From assembly GCA_014607495.2 (NCBI GenBank), contig CP053155.1, positions 3,286,001 through 3,350,000 on the forward strand: a DNA stretch of 64,000 nt, read 5' to 3'. The position numbers were made by a program, and so were the translations under genes. The notes under the pieces are model-generated. The model saw nothing but the letters and a program-made list of their open reading frames with translations, ran no database searches and was not told the DNA's origin. This DNA is from Carposina sasakii (lineage: Eukaryota > Arthropoda > Insecta > Lepidoptera > Carposinidae). Below are positions 22,485-32,599 of the stretch, in pieces; positions within the stretch are counted from its first letter, which is position 1; the number at the start of each line of letters is the position of its first letter.

Positions 22485-22624
22485 ACCTTCACTAGAACTG
22501 TCACAGACACTTTAGATCGTATAGGAGTTATAAAAAACACTGTTTACACTATTTCGATTGTTTTAGTTGGTTAGTTCGCGGTTCGTGGGAGCGTGCGCGT
22601 TCGTCGGCAATCGCGCGCTGCACT
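22485..22624 (-). promoter_or_regulatory. Putative promoter and non-coding first exon
   Basis: On the minus strand a TCAGT initiator (plus 22622-22626) opens a GC-rich stretch with gcgcgcgattgcc and aacgcgcacgctccc. After about 140 bases comes gtgaaggt|gtaagt, a consensus 5' splice site (intron starting at 22484). This matches the shape of an arthropod 5'-UTR exon. No coding exon was found downstream on this strand in the window, so the target gene is unknown. Confidence 0.35.
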
Positions 22625-22983
22625 GACTGTTGCGGCCTTTTCTTATGTAGTGGGAGGTATAGAGGAAATGTATTAAGAGTCTGAGAGGCTGAGGTGAATA
22701 CAACGTAGGTACTCAATGAATCTGGATTGCTGAGTTGGCTATAAGAGTAGGTAGTACGACCTTTAAGTGGTGGGCTTTGGGCAGCTCTATATTTAGATTA
22801 ATGTCGTCATCTTATGTGTTATTACCCTTTTTAGAATATTTTGGAGTCAGAGGCGCAATACACACGGCTGTGTTTCCCAAATAGGGTTGTCATAACTGCA
22901 GGATTACAAAGGAGATCACACTGCCACGTAATTGATGATGAATGACAAGTTGTTGCCTTGTAATGTAAGAGAATGATTTTTAT

Positions 22984-23243
22984 GGCTTCTATGCTGCTCT
23001 GGGGGTGAAAAAAAAGTATAATACTCAGCTGCTTCTCTTCCCGGGCATACTGTACAAGTCAGTAGAGGGGCAAGAGGGTCTTGGTGTTTTGTAGGCGATG
23101 GGCTGACCACCTGTCACTACTTACCGAACTTGTACATCTCATCTATACCCTCAAAATTGGTCAGAAGTGGCACCATGTGGTTCTATGGGCCTATGGTGTT
23201 CTGCCTACCTCATAAGCGATAAAGGCGTGATGATATGTATAAT
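22984..23243. repeat. SINE-like family H, copy 1
   Basis: Shares gctgctctgggggtgaaaaa, cttctcttcccgggcat, tgtacaagtcagtagagg, gggctgaccacctgtcacta and ggcaccatgtggttctat with copies at 24027, 27560, 36605, 44391 and 56443. It ends in an ATGTATGTATGT-type microsatellite in most copies. Confidence 0.7.
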
Positions 23244-23344
23244 ATTTAATGTAAATTGATAAAAGAGGCGGTCAGCCAGCCACCTGCTTAACACCAACTT
23301 CCAATGTGATTGTTAATACAAATGGACGCTCGGGATTCTGATCG

Positions 23345-23585
23345 AACTGCCGATTGGTGTATGTAGTTGGTAGTGGCCCTGCTTGCTGCGCCATAGGTCC
23401 TGGGTTCGAATCCCGGTAGGTGCAAATATTGATATGATGAATATTGATGTTTGTTTCCGAGTCATGGATGTTTCTATACTTATCTATGTATTTATATACC
23501 GTTGCTTAGTACCCACGACACAAGACCTTAGGGATCTTAATGTGGGACTAAGTTAATGTGTTGTGAAGTGTGTGAATATAAAAAA
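23345..23585 (+). mobile_element. tRNA-derived SINE family D, copy 1
   Basis: The head contains an A-box-like gtagttggtagtgg and a perfect B box in ctgggttcgaatcccggtag. A conserved body follows (tgatatgatgaatattgatg, ttccgagtcatggatg, accgttgcttagtacccacg, agggatcttaatgtgggact) and then an A-rich tail. RNA polymerase III transcription is expected for such heads. Confidence 0.8.
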
Positions 23586-24026
23586 AAATTGCAATATGTA
23601 GAAAATTTTCGATAAAAACTATTTTTTCCAGATGAAAAGTAGCCTCAGTCCTTTCTCAGGCTCTAATAGGCTTCCTATTATCAATGCTATTATGTACCAA
23701 TATTTCATTTTCATCTGTTTAGAAATTTTGGGGTGAAAGCATGACAGACATACTTACATGTACACAGTTGAAGGTGGACGAGATTAAAATCCGAGTGACT
23801 GAGAATGAAAAGAGATGAGAAAAGAAATATAAATAAGAAAAAAAAAAAAAAACACCCATATTTGTTTGTGAATTTGCATAGATATCTGCACGAAATTTAC
23901 GACAAACTAGCGATAGATGAATTTGGTAAACGATTTCTGGAGTTCTCACACTTCCATCACTTCCATCCACATAGCTGTAGCTACTTACGAAAAAATTCTC
24001 TCTTAACGTCTGAAAATCAATAAAAT

Positions 24027-24240
24027 AATACATACATACATATAATCACGCCTTTATCCCTTACGGGGTAGGCAGAGCACCAAGGGCCGATAGAACCATA
24101 TGGTGCCACTTCTGACCAATTTTGAGGGTAATAGTTGAGATGTACAAGTAAGGTTAGTAGTGACAGGTGGTCAGCCCACCGCCTACAAAACACCCAGACC
24201 CTCTTGTCCCTCTACTGACTTGTACAGTATGCCCATTAAA
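24027..24240. repeat. SINE-like family H, copy 2 (opposite orientation)
   Basis: Contains atcacgcctttatcccttac, ggggtaggcagagcaccaag and caggtggtcagcccaccgcc, the reverse image of copy 1. Confidence 0.7.
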
Positions 24241-25572
24241 TAATGACTGTTATTTATCTAACATAAAATATGTAATAGGCATTTTGTACCTTTAGACACG
24301 GCAATGTTTCCGAAAACGAGATAACCAGAACTGCAGCTAGACGCTGACACCACGCTGAGCGCGCAACGCGTTGATATCTTTTATACGAGCATAAATATTT
24401 ACAAAAATGACCTCTGTAGGCGCTCTATGACGCATTAATTTTCCAAGTATCCCGACTATGTTATCGAACTAATGTTTCACCAAGAAGATTATAATGTAAA
24501 TACTAGAGAACACACTCTGGACAGTTATTAAAAGCAAATACTGAGCGCACAATGTGATACACCTGCCGATGACCCCGGCCATGTACAAGGCATTGGAAAG
24601 AAGATCTATGTTTACGTACGTGTACACTCACCGCTGTTTTTCTAAAATACTTGCCAGAAGAGCGTGATTACGAAGGAGATCCTCCAGCCACGTTTGACAT
24701 AGCAGTGCTACATGCAAAAGTTCTGTGATAAAGATAAAAGCTTATCGCCTAGGAAAACGTCACAAACTTCCTTTCGTCGACACTTAAACATTCGCGGAAG
24801 GAGATACAGTAGAGGTATTTTAGTGAGGCCCCTGTGCCGACCGCCCTAACACCCCTGAGCGTCGCCACCCTCGTGCGCGGTTCCATTCGCTGGGCCTAGT
24901 CCATAGAGGGTTATGTTGTTTCGAGTGTTTGTATATCTGTCTGTATATTTCTTTGCCACGCTCTAGAACTTAAACAGCTAGTCATGAGAGTGAAACTAGG
25001 TAAGTAAAAAATTTTACGCAGTCGGTTCTTCTTCTTCAAATAAATAAATTGATTTAATTTCAGAAGCATATCCACCATTGAGGATTACTATGCTGTTTTT
25101 AACCGATTTCTAAAAACATTTTTTATTAGTACATAAACAATAAAATTGAATAATAAAGGCTCTGATGATGGAACCAGATAGGAGAGTGAAACTCTGTAGT
25201 TAGGGTCTTCAGTAACTTCGAGTTTTGGATTATAAGGACAAAGGTCTATTTTTATTAAAAGAAAAACACCATTTGCTACATTCAACCAAAAACTTTTACA
25301 ACTATTTTCAAGCGCCTGTCATTAACTTATTGCATTCTTGCGCTCGTTCAATTTTGCAGTTGACTTTATAAAAGTAGAGTTGTGTGCTTATGATACATTT
25401 GTGTATCTGCGAGATATTTATAATGTTGATCTCAAATGTAGCTAGCAACTTATCACTGATCATTTACATCATGTCCCCCCGCTAAATGTAGCTATGGGAT
25501 ATCCTTTACGATCCTGCAGTTTTGGCTACCCCATTTTGAGAATACCTACAGCCGTGTGTGTATATATATATA
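24241..25572. other. Intergenic stretch with eroded LINE tails
   Basis: Eroded family G tails are seen at 24655-24830 (plus) and 25446-25545 (minus). A GC-rich patch at 24835-24890 contains no recognisable gene. Confidence 0.45.
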
Positions 25573-25837
25573 TGCAGTGTGTAACAAAAGGGGTATGTTA
25601 AGCGAAAAGCTATGTAAATAGCCCACTAAAAGGAACGTACCCAAAAAAATTCAGACTCGAAGTCACACGTTTATTTTTCCAGATAGTATAGAGAATTCCC
25701 AAACAACTCAGAAATGTTCATACAATGTTGAAAAATAAACATGTGATTTCGAGTCTAAAATTTTGGAAATAGGTTCTTTATAGTGGGCTATTTACATAGC
25801 TTTTCGCTTAACATACCCTTTTTGTTACACCCTGTAT
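25573..25837. mobile_element. Foldback MITE family A, copy 4
   Basis: Starts tgcagtgtgtaacaaaaggg next to a TATATA run and ends with ccctttttgttacaccctgt. Both arms are retained. Confidence 0.8.
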
Positions 25838-27230
25838 ATAATATGTCATAGGCGGATAAATGGGGAAGGAGCACGTTTTAATAATAATCATTTATTTCAG
25901 ACGGTAGTCCATAGTGTTAGTAACAAAGGTCCTTATAAAACTGTGATAGTCAAAACATACATTAAACATTGATCTGTTGCAAAAATTATTGCTTATTTAT
26001 TTTATGACTCGTACAGTGGCATGCAAGTCTATGTACACACAGCGATCTCAGGTTTATCGGCTATCATTTTCATGATTCCGTTAGCGCTGCCCCTTATTCG
26101 GCGTAGCAATAAATTTGATTTTTTTACGCATTATTGCGAAAAAATCATCTATCCTTGCATGTACCTGTAGTTGACTTTGCGACTGGAAAATTTATTAGTT
26201 TTGAGGGGTAGGCTTCTGGAATTCCGTTATTAAGGGAAGCATTATTATGGTAACTGTTCATGTTTGTTTGCAAGCACTGTTATTTGTATATTTAAGTAAT
26301 TATTAAGTTATTTTTTGCAAGGAGCTTACATTGCATATCATGTACGAGTATGCATATCATGTAGGAGTATGCATATCATGTACATTAGGACACCTAAAAG
26401 TCGTGATACAAACATAAAAGTACCTACACTAAGTATGCTATAAAGTCTGTAGAAATAATAGGATTCTTCATTATTTCCTTAATTATTTTAATGTAAAGGT
26501 TAAGACGACTCTTAGATTAAAAGATTATTTTTAACTCTGACTTTATGACATATTCTAAAGACAATTAAAAGCTCCATACTACCTAATTTGTAAGAAGAAA
26601 AATACATATTATATAAATTAATTATATTCAAAGAACAATTGTTTTAAAATAAAATTATCGATTAAAACCATCTGGGGTCCGAAATGGCCGCTTATCAAGT
26701 AAAGAAACTGCTGCTGTTGAAGTTAATTATACAACATAAAACTTCAAAAAAAAACCACCTTGTCCGAGCTGGGCCTTAGAATTATTCATTACTTTGTCAT
26801 CACTTCGGCCAGTATAATAACAATACCAAAATGACGAAGATCTGACTGTATGATAGCAGCAACAACTCTTATGCGAAAATTATAAACTTATTTCCTACCC
26901 ACAATAACTGGTTAGCTACATAGTCAGTGGCGACATCGGGTCTTTAGTTAAGTTTTTGGTAATCATACTTCGGTTACTGTGTATGGAATTTTGCTGGAGC
27001 TAAGCCAAAAAGTTTTACTATATTACTGCAGTACCTAAACCTGGCGTATAGTGCACTATTGATATAATCTGAGTGACTAACAGACAAGGTATAGACGAAA
27101 CTACTGTACACGTATGGGTTCCTGAAATGGGGATTTTCAGGAAAATAAAGATCGCACAGCCACGATTAGTATATCGAGGACAGATGTCATTTAATTATGA
27201 TGTAACTAAAACGTATACATGATGAACTCC
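25838..27230. other. Intergenic stretch, one short tandem repeat
   Basis: No gene recognised. At 26332-26386 a 19-base unit (tgcatatcatgtacgagta) is repeated about three times. Confidence 0.5.
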
Positions 27231-27560
27231 GACCGTACTTCGGCCAAGGCGACCAATCTCTACGGAGATTGGCCAGGTACGCAGGAGATATTATAGTGCA
27301 CAAGTGTGTGCGCAAACACAGATGCACTCTTTATTCCGTTACTCTCAAAGTCCGATGGGACGGAAAGCCGACACGACCGGAGAGAGATCAGGCGCAGGAC
27401 CAACGGTTTTACGTGCTTTCCGAGGCACGAGCTAAGTGACAATTTTACAACATTAAAATCTGTACATGAAATAAATTCATTGGTACAGGTCCGTGACTGG
27501 GATCGAACTTACGCCTCCCGCTTGGAAGGTCTTAACCACTGGGCTATCACCGCTTCCATT
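27231..27560 (-). mobile_element. Composite tRNA-headed SINE family I, copy 1
   Basis: The minus strand starts with a tRNA-like head: A box tagcccagtgg (plus 27537-27547) and B box agttcgatccc (plus 27499-27509). A body of about 210 bp follows, containing ctcgtgcctcggaaagcacg and gtgtttgcgcacacacttgt. The body recurs at 41189-41411 and 57238-57423. The 60-codon antisense reading of the body is open in all three copies but simply reflects shared sequence. Confidence 0.7.
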
Positions 27561-27561
27561 G

Positions 27562-27680
27562 CCTACAAAACACCAAGACCCTCTTGTCCCTCTACTGACT
27601 TGTACAGTATGCCCGGGAAGAGAAGCAGCTGTAGTATTATACGTTTTTTTTTCACTCCCAGAGCAGCGTAGAAGAATTAA
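27562..27680. repeat. SINE-like family H fragment
   Basis: Contains tacaaaacaccaagaccctc, ttgtccctctactgacttgt and ccgggaagagaagcagctgt. Confidence 0.7.
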
Positions 27681-27689
27681 AAATTTTCG

Positions 27690-28055
27690 GTAATCGCAAT
27701 TTTTCCTTTGTCTGTGCCATAAGACCATAGAGAAGATACCAAATCCCTGCATAAGACGTTGCTTCGTACCAAATTTCAAGATTGTCAGTTCACGGGAAGT
27801 ATACCCTGTAGTTTTTGAATACCTTGGCAGTATCAAAAATTTGCGGCATAGACGGCTGTATCTTTTGATTGAATTGGCTTAGAAGTCAGCTCCAAGCGAC
27901 AGTTGACCTGAGCATTTGATATAAATTTCAGCTTGATACCTCCACGCTTTCCTAAGAAAAAGGGTCTTGACAGACAGACAGACGGACGGACTTATGGACA
28001 ACAAAGTGGTTCTAGGGGTATGTTTTTGCTTTTGAGGTACCCTAAAAACATAGGT
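27690..28055 (+). repeat. Lepidopteran interspersed repeat with GACAGACAGACGG motif
   Basis: Includes gtcttgacagacagacagac, aacaaagtggttctaggggt and ttttgaggtaccctaaaaac, a widespread insect repeat ending. It inserted next to the family H fragment. Confidence 0.55.
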
Positions 28056-28385
28056 ATACGCATATACCGAGATCACAGGTTTGACTCTTGGTTAAGATAA
28101 AACCGTGCTAATACTACTTTTTGTCATTTTTAAAGGTCTCGAATGACCCCTTGTTACTTCCGCATCATATAGGTATAATATATAGTTGTTTACATTAATT
28201 ATTATATACCTACTGCCTACATGGCCCATAAATGTAATTAAAAGAAAAAACAACAGAGTAATTGCGTGTTTTTTTTATAATTAGCTAGGCAAACATTTGA
28301 CCACTATCGTTCGTTCGCATTACAAACGAGTTAGCATAACGTTAGGTGCGGATGGGTGGGATATCAACATCATAAGGGTTACACG

Positions 28386-28652
28386 CTAGTCTGTGTCTAA
28401 TATCCCGATGGTGAAAAGGGGCTGGTGGAACTGTATTGTGAAGTTCCCACGCACACTCTCCAAAGTGTAAAACACTGACAAGGCAGCAATTTTACGGCGG
28501 TGGGTCAGGTCCTGGAGTTTCGAATTTGCTACGGTTTCATTTCCAATAAGTTTCATTGCCCGTTTTTCCACCGAGTCCAGTGCGGCAAGCTCATATTTAG
28601 CTGATCTATCCCAAAGGTGGCAGCAGTACTCCACACGTGTTTTTCTAAACAC
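28386..28652 (-). pseudogene. Non-LTR retrotransposon reverse-transcriptase C-terminal fragment
   Basis: The reading RVEYCCHLWDRSAKYELAAL, then DSVEKRAMKLIG, then LTHRRKIAALSVFYTL matches the conserved segment after the RT domain in Jockey/CR1-type elements (usual form: PCLEYCSHLWxGAxKxxLxxLDxIQRRAxRLI..LxHRRxVxxLxxFYR). A stop codon lies immediately upstream in frame and the match stops after VFYTLE, so this is a short dead remnant. Confidence 0.75.
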
Positions 28653-28660
28653 GCGTTAGA

Positions 28661-30796
28661 ATAAGGCGTTTTGCTGTATCATGCAGACTTTTGGGCAAAA
28701 TTATATTAAAAGCAAATTACTGACTTTGTTTTAACTGTACCCAGCTTTAGTGTTTCATGCAAACACCACTGAACAGATTTTGATAAAACTTGAAATATAC
28801 CTACTACAAAGTTAACGCGGATAAAGTTGCGGATAACCGCTACATTACAATAACATTCTATTTAAGTTAGTAAAGAATATAAGCAATGGCTTCATTGTTT
28901 AATACAGTAAGGAACAGAAAATATAAATTAGTATCAACGTCAGGTTTTTTAATTACAGTATGTATGAACCAGCAGAATTGTTAAATATTTAATTTTATCT
29001 CTATAGTAACTCACATTCCTATTTGGTAAACATTCGTAATACTCGTATTCTATAGTCTAGGAGCTATCAAAATTGGAAAAACTTACTGATGGATGCATTC
29101 TAATCCCAATTAATCTTATAAATACAAAAGTAAGTTTATTTTTTGTAACCCTTTTAAGTTAAAACCACTGAACCGATTGGTACACAGGTAGTGTAGAGCC
29201 TGAGAAAGTTTATTGCATTTATTTTTCCAGTTATTTTTTCTGCAGTCCTCGCAGCAATGCTTGATAGTCGTTTATAACTTTGCTTAACCTAAGCTTTGTT
29301 ATAAGATATTTGAAGCGCCTGGACAATGTGGAAAGCAGGCTTGAAATCATTTATTTATGGAAAAAACCCGAGTACGTAAAAATTATGTCCATGTGTCACT
29401 CTCAATACTGACGAATCTAATGACATGACTTCAGATATGACAAATCGTTTAGGCCCTAGAGCGTGTTAAAGAAATATATACTTACTTACACTCGAAAAAC
29501 ATAACCCTCCTTCTGGCGCATTCGGGTAATAAATTAAAGATGTTAGCAATTACCTATGTTTTATGAAAAATACTTAGATATAATACCATGCAAAACCTTT
29601 TATATAGCTTTAGCTAATTTATTCGATATATTGTTTTAGTACTTACTTATGAACATATATAAGGTCACAATATGGTCGATTCTAGGCCATCACACTTAAA
29701 AGTAAACTCTAAGTTAGTCAGGTCTGTCCCTCTGACGGCTAAGACATAAAGGGACAGATAAGATTAACTTTAAGTTTAGGTTTAAGCGGACAGTCAGAAT
29801 CGACCACAATGCAGACGATATTAACATACATCCACACTAAGATCCCTAAAGGTCTTATATCGTGGACTTTTCTGAATACACGTACTGTAAATATAAAATA
29901 TAAATATTAATGTTGATGAATGAAATAAGTTACAATTTATAGCCACTAGCTTCTGCACTATAAATTATATCATTGTAGTCGTATTATTCAAGTGATGCGG
30001 GTAATACATTAAACATTTATGTACCTATTTAAGTATCTAGGTAAGTACTACTTAATTATTAATTATGATCTGTGTACCCATAAAAAAGAAAAGTATATTT
30101 TCAGCACGGCACAGATGCCATGGACCATACGGTATGGTGTACAGCCCGGGATATACTGAGATACGTTTAGCGAGGCAAAATACCTCTCATGACCCATAGA
30201 AATAGCGAATTTATATTAATATCGGTGACACCTTAATGTTCCCGATCTAATTTAATAAATTATGTGAACAGTCTATTCAGTTTAATGGCCGTAACTTTTT
30301 TACATTGACATTTTAGCCAGTGGTGAAAATAGGCCTCCCCCAATAACCTCCACTGCGAGACTGTTGGACGCAGCCTGCATGGTTTATTCGAATCACGAAA
30401 TTGATACGATTCTAAATTGTTCTTCGGTAAAATCTCAAATAAACTCATGAAAAATTGCTGACGATCGTTTATTATTTAGCGAACGAACTGTCTATTTGAA
30501 ATAAACAATTTTTTTTAATGACACATATAATAAATCGTCCATTAAAAATCTCTATTTCTGGTCTCATAAAGACACTTTGTAATTTAGTTGACTAATATGG
30601 GAAATTATATTGGTATGTACTTATTACAATATATTATAATAGTATTACTTACATACTTAATTAATCGATTACATGAAAGTAATTACTTATAATAAAATTG
30701 CTGACAAAAATTACCATTTTATTTTTAGAATAATGTAATCATTGTAAAAACTTTAATTAGAACACTGTCTACTCGTGGTATTATGTATTGTTATAT
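28661..30796. other. Intergenic stretch with a few repeat remnants
   Basis: At 29668-29815 there is a repeat (agtcaggtctgtccctctga, ttaggtttaag, gaatcgaccac) shared with 40512-40650. At 29835-29925 there is a minus-strand fragment of the family D tail. No gene was recognised. Confidence 0.5.
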
Positions 30797-30813
30797 TTAA
30801 CTCTTTCAGTCTT

Positions 30814-30836
30814 GGTGGTTAGTGTCACTAACCACC
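30814..30836. repeat. Perfect 23 bp palindrome, copy 1
   Basis: Arms GGTGGTTAGTG and CACTAACCACC flank a single T. It lies 14 bases inside the left end of the piggyBac-like element, as sub-terminal repeats do in that superfamily. Confidence 0.85.
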
Positions 30837-31188
30837 TATTTCTGAATTTTTTAATTAAAATCTATGCCATCTACTTATAATCGGTTGAACTATCATGAAA
30901 GTTCGATTCATGCTTGACATGATACGACCGAATATACCGCCAAATGAAAGAATGACAACTCAATTTAGTTGAATTGAATATTGCACTTACGTAATTTTAA
31001 TTGCGTGTTTTATAAAAAAAATAACAGGTAAGTAAGTTAGCTTTTATCTTCAATGTTTTTTATTAACTTTATTCTCATTTATCTGTTTTATATATATTTA
31101 CATGAAAATACTACTACTCTTAAGTTTTTTGCAGTGTATTCACATCGAAATGCGTAAATTATCATTAATAGTTTGTATCAATAGTCAT

Positions 31189-31211
31189 GGTGGTTAGTGG
31201 CACTAACCACC
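31189..31211. repeat. Perfect 23 bp palindrome, copy 2
   Basis: Identical 11-base arms to copy 1, with G as the central base. It is 375 bases away in the same piggyBac-like element. Confidence 0.85.
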
Positions 31212-31249
31212 TCATTTTTCGAAAACCTTAATAAATAATTTTTTTTCCT

Positions 31250-31380
31250 ATTGAGGGATCGCCCATCACCGGGCCCTATACCCTCCGCTGACCCTCGGAT
31301 CTGCCTACTCATGATCACGAACACAAGACACTACAGTCGCAACGAGAAGCCAGATCCAAGCACCTAGCATGCAACCATAA
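31250..31380. mobile_element. Degraded copy of the 142 bp MITE
   Basis: Shares catcaccgggccctataccc and gctgaccctcggatctg with 9114-9255, but the terminal inverted repeats are no longer intact. Confidence 0.6.
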
Positions 31381-31410
31381 ATACATAGCTGCTAATCCGA
31401 AAACCAATTA

Positions 31411-31470
31411 AAATTTTAATCGACATATGTTTCGCCAACACCCGTGGCATCATCAGGATTAGTTTTCCAT
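31411..31470 (-). ncRNA. Hammerhead-like ribozyme of a Penelope-like element
   Basis: The minus strand reads, in order: UAAUC (stem I), CUGAUGA (core; plus 31450-31456), GCCA/UGGC (stem II), GAAA (plus 31430-31433), the very short stem III CAUAUG, GUC (cleavage after C; plus 31422-31424), and GAUUA (closing stem I with 5 pairs). A one- to two-pair stem III is characteristic of hammerheads carried by Penelope-like elements. One extra U between CUGAUGA and stem II departs from the consensus, so activity is uncertain. Confidence 0.55.
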
Positions 31471-31743
31471 GTTAGTTCTATCTACCGAACCAACTAACTA
31501 ACAACTAAAACCAATGTATTGCAAATCATTTTTATACCCTCAATCAACATAAAAAAATAAATGTTAATACCTACATATTAGTTTAGAAATGTAAAATTAT
31601 TATAGATAAATAATTATTAAAAATATACATTAGTTATTAATTGTTAAATTATTAGAAGAAAAATAAATTTATAATAATATTAAATATATATAAAAAAAGA
31701 CCATATCAAGGCTGTACGACAAAGTCATTACCTTTGTCCGATC

Positions 31744-32505
31744 CTATTGACTTTGACATTGACAGATTGCAGCCAAAACTGGGCTAGTGTTTACAAAATC
31801 TATTTGATTATTTACCAAATTAATACCTGAAAATTTTGCTTTCATAATTTCTAGTTTTTCTAAAATAGACAGACGGATGCCTTTATCTGCAACATGTAGA
31901 ACTCTTAACTCATTATTATCTGCCAGGGAGTGGCCCGCCTGGAGTAAATGTTCGGCAAAGTTGGATTTATTAGGATTACCATTTCTAAAAGCTGATATAT
32001 GTTCCTTGTATCGAACATTAAAACTGCGACCAGTTTGTCCAATGTAACAAGCATCACATTCATCACACTTCAACTGGTATACACCTGATTTCTTTTTAAG
32101 TTCCAACTTTTGTTTTGTGTTAATTAACTTTTGTAATGAATTATAAGTCCTAAACGCCACAAATATGTCTTCTTTTTTTAATAATTTAGATAATTTTTCT
32201 GAAAAACCTCCATAATATGTCAAACTACCAGTGTATGGTTTTTGAATCTGATCAACTTTAGGGTATAACATTTGTTTAACCAAAATGTTTTCCTTTTTAT
32301 TGACCAGATTATAAATTAATTGAGGACTGTACCCATTAGATCTGGCAATTTGAACAATGGTATTAAATTCTTTATTATAATTGTAATTGTTAAGCGGTAA
32401 AGTTACCAGTCTATGTATCATAGACTTATAAGCCGCTAATTTATGTTGCCATGGGTGGAAAGAATCAACCGGTATTGTGACATCTGTATGGGTAGTTTTC
32501 CTACT
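31744..32505 (-). pseudogene. Penelope-like element, 3' part of RT with GIY-YIG endonuclease
   Basis: The open minus-strand reading begins right after an in-frame stop at 32506-32508 and ends at 31744. It starts RKTTHTDVTIPVDSFHPWQH, then has HRLVTLPL and ARSNGYSPQLI, the end of the RT region. A linker leads into GVYQLKCDECDACYIGQTGR, then RYKEH and AEHLLQAGHS: a GIY-YIG nuclease domain with the catalytic Arg of TGRS and a CxxC pair. That RT-GIY-YIG order is unique to Penelope-like elements. The catalytic RT core is missing (5' truncation), so it cannot move by itself. It lies inside the piggyBac-like element. Confidence 0.85.
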
Positions 32506-32599
32506 TTATATGATTTTTTTATTGTTAATAATGCTAAAACTTACATACATATGTTAAAAATATTCTTAATCTAAAAGCGTGACGGAAAGAGTTAAAATA

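Larger units (their letters stand above)
30797..32595. mobile_element. piggyBac-like element with TTAA target sites
   Basis: TTAA at 30797-30800 is followed by CTCTTTCAGTC. The right end reads GACGGAAAGAG followed by TTAA at 32592-32595. The 11-bp ends match at 10 positions in inverted order, and TTAA duplication is the hallmark of piggyBac. A sub-terminal palindrome lies just inside the left end and again at 31189. No piggyBac transposase is present; the interior has been invaded by a small MITE and a Penelope-like element, so this is non-autonomous. Confidence 0.6.

Noticed and set aside
23390..23430. tRNA genes suggested by B boxes (also near 10828, 13601, 15845, 17757, 27504, 42735, 61655)
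   Set aside because: None shows a complete cloverleaf with acceptor stem and anticodon arm; they are SINE heads or remnants.
27260..27442. 60-codon frame present three times as a small conserved protein
   Set aside because: The three occurrences are copies of SINE family I; shared sequence alone explains the conservation.
31189..31211. GGTTAG in the palindrome as insect telomeric repeat
   Set aside because: No TTAGG tandem run is present; the match is a chance hexamer inside a palindrome.
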